8,763 nucleotides of DNA from DATDCV01 sp036524155. GTDB lineage: Bacteria; Verrucomicrobiota; Verrucomicrobiia; Limisphaerales; UBA8199. The stretch's first letter is position 1. Every line of letters starts with the position of its first letter. The stretch spans positions 1 to 8,763 of the forward strand of contig DATDCV010000717.1 in the NCBI GenBank assembly GCA_036524155.1. The letters run 5' to 3'. The notes under the pieces are model-generated. The model saw nothing but the letters and a program-made list of their open reading frames with translations, was not told the DNA's origin and searched no databases. The position numbers and the translations under genes are program-made. Below are positions 1 to 4,735 of this stretch, piece by piece.

Positions 1-40
1 TATCGCCAGGCATCGGTGGATAACGCCAAATCACGCTCGT

Positions 41-55
41 TAACGCCAGATAACG
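41..55 (+). repeat. Dispersed 15-bp direct repeat, copy 1
   Basis: The word TAACGCCAGATAACG occurs here and again, exactly, at 609-623. In both places it is preceded by CTCGT (here CTCGT-TAACG, there CTCGTAACG). A diverged relative (GATAACGCCAAATCACG) lies just upstream at 19-35. The function is unknown. Confidence 0.6.
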
Positions 56-283
56 AATAAAGCGCCACCCCGCCACGTCCCGCCTGGCTCACGGGGAACG
101 AGAATTTCAGCTTTTCAGCCTTCTCTCGGGCTCAGTCACCATCAGTTAATATCAGCTATTAACATCTACTCCCGCGTAATAACACTTCCTGCAGCTTCCC
201 TCGAACCGTTAACCAACTGCTTCGGCCCAGCCTATTCGGTTCCACCCTCGTCCAATCGTGTCGCTTCCCGTTCGACGCTTGCC

Positions 284-370
284 GGGACGCTTGGGACGCT
301 CTGGGACGGTCGTGGGACGCTCGCAAAGGTGAGAATCGCCCGTAATTACCGGCCTTGGGACGGTGGGACG
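284..370 (+). repeat. Cluster of six GGGACG repeats
   Basis: GGGACG occurs at 284, 293, 303, 314, 357 and 365. The first four are spaced 9, 10 and 11 bp apart and are followed by CT or GT, giving a degenerate roughly 10-bp unit of the form GGGACGCTYK. A related TTCGACGCT sits at 271-279. The array is imperfect, so it could be a decayed tandem repeat or a set of protein-binding sites. Confidence 0.6.
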
Positions 371-389
371 GCTGTACACCCCCAAGCCA

Positions 390-447
390 CCCCCCTCCCT
401 CCTCTTCCTCCTTCTCGTCCTCGTCCTCGTCCTCGCCTCCCCTCCCT
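390..447 (+). repeat. Polypyrimidine tract with hexamer repeat
   Basis: Over 58 bases the plus strand has only four purines, all G, at 417, 423, 429 and 435, exactly 6 bp apart. The core is a CGTCCT hexamer microsatellite embedded in C/T-only sequence. Such strand-asymmetric tracts can slip during replication or adopt triplex (H-DNA) structure. In one frame it would encode Pro-Arg repeats, but there is no sign that it is translated. Confidence 0.7.
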
Positions 448-469
448 ACAAAGCGTACTGGTAGCCCAC

Positions 470-509
470 GGAAGGCTACGGAGGGCTACGGAGGGCTACG
501 GAAGGGTAC
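470..509 (+). repeat. Perfect-period decamer tandem array (GGARGGCTAC)
   Basis: There are four contiguous 10-bp units: GGAAGGCTAC, GGAGGGCTAC twice, and GGAAGGGTAC. Each differs from the consensus GGARGGCTAC by at most one base. No spacer separates the units. The function is unknown; one helical turn per unit would put every copy on nearly the same face of the DNA. Confidence 0.75.
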
Positions 510-568
510 TTTCCCTGCTCCTGCCGGGTTGCCGGGTCCATACCCCTGAAGGCATCCCCACCACTTCG

Positions 569-591
569 GACTGTGGATTGTAGACTGTGGA
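569..591 (+). repeat. Short direct repeat GACTGTGGA with 14-bp spacing
   Basis: GACTGTGGA occurs at 569-577 and 583-591, and a diverged GACCGCGGA-like piece follows directly. It looks like the remnant of a 14-bp tandem repeat. Small and of unknown role. Confidence 0.5.
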
Positions 592-608
592 CCGCGGACG
601 CTTACTCG

Positions 609-623
609 TAACGCCAGATAACG
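609..623 (+). repeat. Dispersed 15-bp direct repeat, copy 2
   Basis: Exact second copy of the 15-mer at 41-55, 568 bp away. It is followed by CCC, so the local sequence also contains GATAACGCC, which is also found at 19-27. Confidence 0.6.
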
Positions 624-740
624 CCCTATTATTAAGAAGACCGCCCGCCACTCCTGAGTTCAAGTAACCTCATGATTGAAGAATATATTCAACCACCTGA
701 ACCCGTCACCCGTGACTGCGGCCAAAGGACCTGCCGCCAC

Positions 741-790
741 GCCTCAAAGGATTTCAAAGTGAATCAAAGCATTTCAAAGGATTTCAAAGC
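741..790 (+). repeat. Phased TCAAAG decamer array
   Basis: Five contiguous 10-bp units, GCCTCAAAGG, ATTTCAAAGT, GAATCAAAGC, ATTTCAAAGG and ATTTCAAAGC, place the hexamer TCAAAG at 744, 754, 764, 774 and 784. The period is exactly 10 bp throughout, while the other four bases of the unit vary. A conserved core with variable flanks is what an array of protein-binding sites would show, but a decaying microsatellite would look similar. No promoter or confident gene adjoins it. Confidence 0.75.
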
Positions 791-972
791 AAAAATTCGA
801 GCCCTCTAACTTTGACCACCCATGAACACAAGAACACCACCCCCCGAAGCCGCTCCGGGATCGTGGAAGGAAAGACATGAAAAACTTTTTTCGCTTGGAC
901 CGTATTTGGCCAACCGGATTTCGTACCGTGGTCGGCAAAAATTCAAATATGTACGACGCACCCCAAACGCCG

Positions 973-988
973 GCCTGAACGATCAGGC
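973..988 (-). terminator. Hairpin downstream of the minus-strand gene, possible terminator
   Basis: GCCTGA-ACGA-TCAGGC forms a perfect 6-bp stem with a 4-base loop, about 80 bases past the stop codon of the gene at 1070-1972. A smaller 5-bp hairpin (TCTCC-AAA-GGAGA) lies nearer that stop, at about 1034-1046. Neither is followed by a U-rich run in the minus-strand transcript, so intrinsic termination is only a possibility. Confidence 0.25.
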
Positions 989-1069
989 AACTACCCACGC
1001 CTGCAGCCCTGGTTTTATTCCAGCGGAGTGCCTTCTCCAAAGGAGACTTCGCAGTCGGGACGGTTAGCG

Positions 1070-1972
1070 TCACGCCACGAGTTCGTTCAGGAATTTCAGG
1101 GCTTTCTTTGCTTCGGCGGTAATTTGGTCTGCCTGGCCGGCGCGGTTGAGGCATTCGACAACAAGCGGTCCGCGCGTGAATCCCCCCGTTTTCAGGTTGG
1201 CGAAGACCTGGCGAAAATTGACCAGCCCCGTGCCGGGGGTTACGAGCACTTCTTTGGGCGGTTTGAAATCCTTGATGCTGACACCGACCGTGAGGCCGTC
1301 CACAGTCGCGCTGTCCGCCACCGGGTCGAGCCGGCCGTCTGAATAGTAAAAGATGTTGCCGGGATCGTACCACAGCCGGAAGTTCTTGTGGCCGACTTTC
1401 TCGATGAGCTTGCGGCACTGCGGGCCGGTCGCGTTCTGGCCGCCGTGCGGCTTGATGCTCAAGCCCACCTGCTTCGACGCGGCGTAATCGCAGCATTCCG
1501 CGACGACTTTGTAATAGGGCTCCACCAGTTTTTCATCGCCGGTGCCGCCGAGCATCAGGTTCGGGCACAAGCAGACCGCGCAGTGATCGATCAGCTTCTT
1601 CAAGCCGGTGATGCCGGCGTCGATGGATCGGGCGACCGGAAAGTCACCGCCGTAGATCGAGATTGTCTTGAGGCCCCGTTTCTTCACTTCATCGGCGATA
1701 GCGGCGACCTCATTCGGAGTCGAATCGACGTTGATCGTGACCCAGGACTTGCCCTTGGCGGTCATAATGCCGGCGTATTTGAAACCGGCTTCGGCAATGC
1801 CATCGAGGGCGACACGGCAGTCGAATTGGTCCCATGGACGGGTGTAACAACCGAGTTGGTAAGGAGGCTCCGTCGAGGCCTCACAGGTCAGCGGGTTCGC
1901 CGCGACTGCAATTCCGCACACGGCGGTTGCTCGCAGGAAATCGCGCCGATCGATAGGTGTTGGTGGTTTCAT
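1070..1972 (-). CDS. Tat-exported sugar phosphate isomerase/epimerase-like TIM-barrel protein
   Basis: This 300-residue protein resembles the xylose isomerase-like TIM-barrel family (AP endonuclease 2 / sugar phosphate isomerase-epimerase), whose members isomerise or epimerise sugars or cyclitols with a divalent metal. It begins with a twin-arginine signal: D8-R-R-D-F-L-R14, then a hydrophobic stretch at about 15-29. It is therefore probably exported folded to the periplasm. Motifs in order: SIKPHGG (H176), WYDPGNIFYY (D203, N206), SIKDFKP (K234-D235), and LVVECLN near the C-terminus (E273). In many relatives the third motif reads H-x-K-D; here the His position is S232, so the metal site may differ or activity may be altered. 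Length is normal for the family. The start is the ATG that puts the RR motif near the N-terminus; no Shine-Dalgarno is evident. A weak divergent promoter (TTGTCG at 2026-2021, GATAGT at 2004-1999, minus strand) could serve it. The substrate is unknown. Confidence 0.9.
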   Translation of the reverse strand: MKPPTPIDRRDFLRATAVCGIAVAANPLTCEASTEPPYQLGCYTRPWDQFDCRVALDGIAEAGFKYAGIMTAKGKSWVTINVDSTPNEVAAIADEVKKRGLKTISIYGGDFPVARSIDAGITGLKKLIDHCAVCLCPNLMLGGTGDEKLVEPYYKVVAECCDYAASKQVGLSIKPHGGQNATGPQCRKLIEKVGHKNFRLWYDPGNIFYYSDGRLDPVADSATVDGLTVGVSIKDFKPPKEVLVTPGTGLVNFRQVFANLKTGGFTRGPLVVECLNRAGQADQITAEAKKALKFLNELVA

Positions 1973-2102
1973 GATTTGAGCTTCAAGCCTGGTCGCAGAC
2001 TATCGCCCGGTTTCTGCCAGCGACAACTCTTTTTCCCGCGACGGGGAAGAAAATATGCCTGGAAATCGGGAATAGATCCGGGGAGCATGCAGCAATGCCA
2101 CA

Positions 2103-2130
2103 TTGAAATCGGTCGGTCCCTCTGTAGTAT
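2103..2130 (+). promoter_or_regulatory. Possible sigma70-type promoter for the TPR gene
   Basis: TTGAAA at 2103-2108 (5 of 6 to the -35 consensus) is followed after 16 bp by TAGTAT at 2125-2130 (4 of 6 to the -10 consensus). It lies in the 275-bp divergent spacer, about 117 bp before the ATG at 2248. Position and direction fit the plus-strand gene. Promoter preferences in this kind of organism are poorly known, so this is tentative. Confidence 0.3.
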
Positions 2131-2247
2131 AGCCTTAACTTTGAGCGGACCGAATCCGACAGACTGCTAAGGTTGAGGGCTGTGCGAAACAATGCAAAAC
2201 AAAAGCGGCCGCAGGCGCGGTTTTCGACGGGGTCCAGACCTTCGCCA

Positions 2248-3075
2248 ATGCCGTCCGACGAAGGCCGCGGCGCGACCCGGCGGAAGGCGGTTTGGACCCT
2301 CGGATTTGCGTTCGCGCTGCTGCTGGCCGTCGTCGCTGCATGGCGCTTCCAGACTTCCTCCGTGCCAGTTACCCGGGCCCAACTCGAGCTCAAGCCGGCT
2401 CCGGTTTCGCCGACGAATCTCCCCGCCAGCGCACCCGCCAGCCCGACCAACCTGGTGGACCGACGCCAAAAAGAAGCCCTGGTGGCCGAATTGAATACAA
2501 CGGCCAACAACAAGCTTCAGGCAGGCGACGCTGCCGGCGCCGCCCAGACTTACCAGCAGGCGATCGCCCTCACGCCCAATGACGAGGACCTGCATTTTAA
2601 TCTCGGTATCGCGTACGTGAGGCTCGGCGAACTGACCAATGCGGAGCACGAGTACAACGAAGCGCTCCGGCTGCTCCCGGATTACCCGGAGGTGCACAAC
2701 AATCTCGGGAACCTGTTGATGCGCCAGGGGCGGATAGCCGAAGCGGAAGCGCACTATACCGAGGCCATCAAGCAGATGCCTGAATACGCCCAGGCGCACA
2801 ACAGCCTTGGCATACTGCGTCAGCGGCAAAAACGGACGAACGAGGCACTTGCCTGTTTTCAGAAGGCGGTCCAATGCGAAAGCAATTATTGGGAAGGCCA
2901 CTTCAACCTGGCCGGCGCCTATCTCCTCGCCAACGAACCGGAAAAGGGGATTGCCGAGCTTCGCGAAACTCTGAAAATTAACCCGCAGTTTGCTCCCGCG
3001 CAACGAATTCTGGCCGCGGTGCTCGGCGGGAGCTCGAATGCGCCGATTTCCCAGCCCGGGGCCGGCACGAATTGA
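2248..3075 (+). CDS. Single-pass membrane TPR-repeat protein
   Basis: A 275-residue protein with a short basic N-terminus (ending RRKA at about 12-15), one hydrophobic segment at about 16-32, a Pro/Ala/Ser/Thr-rich linker (about 36-70), then roughly five tetratricopeptide repeats spanning about residues 79-247. Typical TPR signatures are visible, such as NDEDLHFNLGIAYVRLG, YPEVHNNLGNLLMRQGR and YAQAHNSLGILRQRQK. It ends in a short Pro/Gly/Ala tail. The topology suggests an inner-membrane anchor with the TPR solenoid in the periplasm, as a protein-protein scaffold; partners cannot be read from the sequence. I chose the ATG at 2248. An in-frame TTG at 2173 would add 25 basic residues (total 300) and lies closer to an AAGG-like sequence, so the longer form is possible. 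A close, non-overlapping, convergent GT9 gene follows. Function beyond the fold is unknown. Confidence 0.85.
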   Translation: MPSDEGRGATRRKAVWTLGFAFALLLAVVAAWRFQTSSVPVTRAQLELKPAPVSPTNLPASAPASPTNLVDRRQKEALVAELNTTANNKLQAGDAAGAAQTYQQAIALTPNDEDLHFNLGIAYVRLGELTNAEHEYNEALRLLPDYPEVHNNLGNLLMRQGRIAEAEAHYTEAIKQMPEYAQAHNSLGILRQRQKRTNEALACFQKAVQCESNYWEGHFNLAGAYLLANEPEKGIAELRETLKINPQFAPAQRILAAVLGGSSNAPISQPGAGTN

Positions 3076-3097
3076 GGATCCCCGCCTCACGGCGGCT

Positions 3098-3128
3098 CGT
3101 GGTCGGCGGTTAAGACAACCTCACCACG
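3098..3128. terminator. Stem-loop between convergent genes, possible terminator
   Basis: In the 58-bp gap between the converging TPR and GT9 stop codons, CGTGGT (3098-3103) pairs with ACCACG (3123-3128). An inner stem GGTT (3108-3111) / AACC (3117-3120) closes a 5-base loop. A second small hairpin, CCGCC-TCAC-GGCGG, is at 3082-3095. There is no T-run on either side, so a role in intrinsic termination is not assured. Confidence 0.3.
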
Positions 3129-3133
3129 GCCAA

Positions 3134-4132
3134 TTACAATCCCTCCGGTGCCGCAAGCTGCGGGTGCGTCTTGGCTTTCAAGAATGCGCTGACACGCCCC
3201 CAGACTTCTTCCTCCCCGGAGTTAACCATGCAGTAGGGCTCCGGAAAGCGGCAATAATCGGAGCATGGTTTGTATGGACAGGGTTTGCCCTCGAACCACT
3301 CGGCGAGCGGATTGAGCGGGGCAAACCACTCCGGCAGTTGCGGACCAAATAACGTAAAAGTGGGAACGCCGCCGAACGCCGCCAGGTGCGAGGGTCCGGA
3401 ATCATTGCCAATGAACGCTCCGGCCTGGTCCACTATTGCCAACAGCTCCGTGACCGTCCGCGGAGTGACGAGTTGAGGTTCCCCTGCGCTGGTCCAAAAT
3501 GCCTGTTGGTCCGGGTCGCAGGCCACGATCACATCATAACCGGCCCGCCGCAAGCGAGCGACAATTCCGGCGTATCTCGCGAGCGGCCACACACGCACCG
3601 GCTGGCCGGCGCCGGTGTGGACCAATAATCGTTTCCGGTCAGAGGATGAACCGGCGGGAATCTTCTCGCGCGGCGGCAATTCGAAACCCAGCGCACGTGC
3701 CAGGACGCGCCAATTCTCATAACGATGGGCGGTAGGCGGGGGCCGTTGCAGAGGCTCGTTCAGAAATAATTCGCTCTTTAATCTGGGGAAACCCAGCCGG
3801 CGGCGCGCCCGCAGCAGCCTCAGCAGCAGGTGGTCTCGTGGGTCCCACCGCGCTGAAAGCGCAATCGCCGAACGTTCAGCCGCCAGCTCTCGCAGCCGAA
3901 AAATCTCCCGCCACGGCCACTCGAGCATCCGATATTTTCCCCGAAAGGCGGTCCACGGCGCCACGAATGGTATCACACGGACCTCAGGCCAGAACCGCCG
4001 TTGCAGATCAAGAGCGTAGGGTTTGGCCAGCAGAGTCACTGAATACTCACGGCTTGCCGCCTGCAAAAACGGGGTGGCGATCACCAAGTCGCCCATCCCC
4101 CAGAGCTCAACGACGAGCAGGGTCGGTTTCAC
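3134..4132 (-). CDS. Glycosyltransferase family 9 (heptosyltransferase-like)
   Basis: A 332-residue protein of the GT9 family, which transfers ADP-heptose or related sugars to lipopolysaccharide core or other surface glycans at the cytoplasmic face of the inner membrane. Two Rossmann-like halves are visible. The N-terminal half opens with LLVVELWGMGDLVIATPFL (G14-D15 being the family's usual acceptor-side motif). The C-terminal half begins with LLVHTGAG (about 169-176) and carries GNDSGPSHLAAFGG (242-255) and LFGP (261-264), the donor-binding signature. A cysteine cluster (C285, C290, C294, C301) near the end is typical of many GT9 members. Start is GTG at 4132; upstream codons give no better start in frame and the family N-terminus fits here. 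It stands alone, with no LPS genes beside it in this window, so the acceptor is unknown. WaaF/WaaC-like function is possible but not assignable. Confidence 0.9.
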   Translation of the reverse strand: MKPTLLVVELWGMGDLVIATPFLQAASREYSVTLLAKPYALDLQRRFWPEVRVIPFVAPWTAFRGKYRMLEWPWREIFRLRELAAERSAIALSARWDPRDHLLLRLLRARRRLGFPRLKSELFLNEPLQRPPPTAHRYENWRVLARALGFELPPREKIPAGSSSDRKRLLVHTGAGQPVRVWPLARYAGIVARLRRAGYDVIVACDPDQQAFWTSAGEPQLVTPRTVTELLAIVDQAGAFIGNDSGPSHLAAFGGVPTFTLFGPQLPEWFAPLNPLAEWFEGKPCPYKPCSDYCRFPEPYCMVNSGEEEVWGRVSAFLKAKTHPQLAAPEGL

Positions 4133-4374
4133 GCGCCAGGAGCGGAACGCGCTCCCGTTCGAAGCCGTGCCCCGGAGGAGGCCTGGACGGTCAAGGCGAT
4201 CGGTCGCGGCAGAGAATTATTTTGTGGCGAACGCACTGTCATGGGCGCCCCGGTGATGCGTGCGGCCAGCCGATCCAGCGTGCAAATTCCGCCGGGGGAA
4301 TCAGCGCTGAAAGCCTAACCGAGGCTCGGGATGCTGTAAAGGACGCGGGAGGCAATGTCAAACGCTAATGCTTG

Positions 4375-4486
4375 GTATCGCCTCAGTCTTGGGTCGGAGC
4401 GCCGATTTCTAATCGGCTTAAGCGAGCCGACGGCCGATGGTAAGCCGAGTGCAACTCGGCGCTTCGACCCAAGACCGAGCGGGTAC
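4375..4486. mobile_element. MITE-like palindromic element with 8-bp target duplication
   Basis: Two 46-bp arms (4375-4420 and 4441-4486) are inverted repeats matching at 37 of 46 positions, around a 20-bp centre. The best block is CTTGGGTCG-x-AGCGCCGA. The ends read GTA...TAC. Immediately outside, AATGCTTG is repeated perfectly in direct orientation at 4367-4374 and 4487-4494, as expected for an 8-bp target-site duplication. Each arm also folds alone: GCCGATT-TCT-AATCGGC at 4401-4417 and GCCGAGT-GCA-ACTCGGC at 4444-4460. There is no coding capacity, so movement would need a transposase acting in trans. Eight-bp duplications and GTA-starting ends recall IS66-family elements, but other families also make 8-bp duplications and the parent is not in this window. 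A REP/BIME-like pair of hairpins is the alternative reading. Confidence 0.7.
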
Positions 4487-4571
4487 AATGCTTGACGTAT
4501 TTTGCTTGCCTAACTCTCTCTGGATTGATAAACCTCTTGGCAGATGCCAAAGCGGGCAACAATCGGGCGGT

Positions 4572-4597
4572 TCCGCGCTCTGCAACAGAGAGGCGGA
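4572..4597 (+). promoter_or_regulatory. Stem-loop in the leader of the large secreted-protein gene
   Basis: TCCGC (4572-4576) pairs with GCGGA (4593-4597), and CTCTG (4578-4582) pairs with CAGAG (4586-4590) around a CAA loop, with a small internal loop between. The total is 10 base pairs. A T-rich stretch (4609-4619) follows about 12 bases later, so an attenuator or terminator is conceivable. This is structure only; no function is shown. Confidence 0.3.
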
Positions 4598-4633
4598 GAA
4601 TGGTTGTGGGTTGTTATTTTCCGGTCTCGCGGA

Positions 4634-4655
4634 GTTTGCGTCGAATAGCGCAAAC
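4634..4655 (+). promoter_or_regulatory. 7-bp perfect dyad upstream of the large secreted-protein gene
   Basis: GTTTGCG (4634-4640) and CGCAAAC (4649-4655) form a perfect inverted repeat with an 8-base spacer, ending 80 bp before the ATG at 4736. Size and symmetry suit a dimeric regulator's operator, or an RNA hairpin in the leader. The regulator is unknown. Confidence 0.35.
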
Positions 4656-4735
4656 AGAGCTCGTTCAGAGCACACATGCAGGCTGGAAATACTCGCCGCC
4701 GCGGCGTCAGTTTCGTCAACCTAACAAAGTGACCT

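Larger units (their letters stand above)
1..1069. other. Gene-free, repeat-rich intergenic region
   Basis: No reading frame here has recognisable protein features. It holds several unrelated short repeats, listed separately (41-55/609-623, 284-370, 390-447, 470-509, 569-591, 741-790). It also contains two small perfect dyads: a 10-bp palindrome at 681-690 (GAATATATTC) and GTCAC-CC-GTGAC at 705-716. One small frame, 822-1067 plus (81 codons, ATG start, no visible Shine-Dalgarno), cannot be excluded as a gene, but its composition is rich in Arg, Pro and Ser with no motif I recognise. The region ends at the stop codon of the minus-strand gene at 1070. Confidence 0.7.
4133..4735. other. Gene-free divergent spacer with palindromic element and dyads
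   Basis: The 603 bp between the GT9 start (minus) and the large secreted-protein start (plus) contain no convincing gene. They hold the 112-bp palindromic element at 4375-4486 with its flanking 8-bp repeats, and two leader dyads at 4572-4597 and 4634-4655. TTGACG at 4492-4497, just beyond the element, resembles a -35 box, but no good -10 follows at the right spacing. I see nothing else at 4133-4366. Confidence 0.6.

Noticed and set aside
329..583. Plus-strand 84-codon frame with Pro-Arg repeats
   Set aside because: The translation merely reads through the pyrimidine tract and decamer repeats; nothing indicates a real protein.
470..790. CRISPR array
   Set aside because: The repeats are only 10 bp, contiguous and without spacers, and no cas gene is present.
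822..1067. Plus-strand 81-codon frame with ATG start
   Set aside because: No recognised motif, no ribosome-binding site and low-complexity composition. It abuts the convergent gene's stop codon. It cannot be excluded as a small gene but is not supported enough to call.
774..1496. Minus-strand 240-codon frame
   Set aside because: It overlaps the Tat-exported isomerase gene in another frame and runs into repeat DNA. The composition is Arg/Pro-rich with no domain, and it looks like a high-GC shadow.
2031..2055. Imperfect dyad TTCCCG...CGGGGAA as a terminator
   Set aside because: The stem is short with a bulge, there is no T-run on either side, and it sits in the leader of the divergent minus-strand gene, not after a gene.
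1388..2170. Plus-strand 260-codon frame antisense to the isomerase gene
   Set aside because: The opposite strand encodes clear family motifs and a Tat signal. The antisense frame has no recognisable domain and arises from codon bias.
2167..3090. Minus-strand 307-codon frame antisense to the TPR gene
   Set aside because: The plus strand encodes obvious TPR repeats over the same bases. The antisense translation is Arg/Gly/Val-rich and featureless.
4437..4724. Plus-strand 95-codon frame between the palindromic element and the secreted protein
   Set aside because: It begins inside the right half of the palindromic element and crosses both leader dyads. The translation has no motif and no conserved look.
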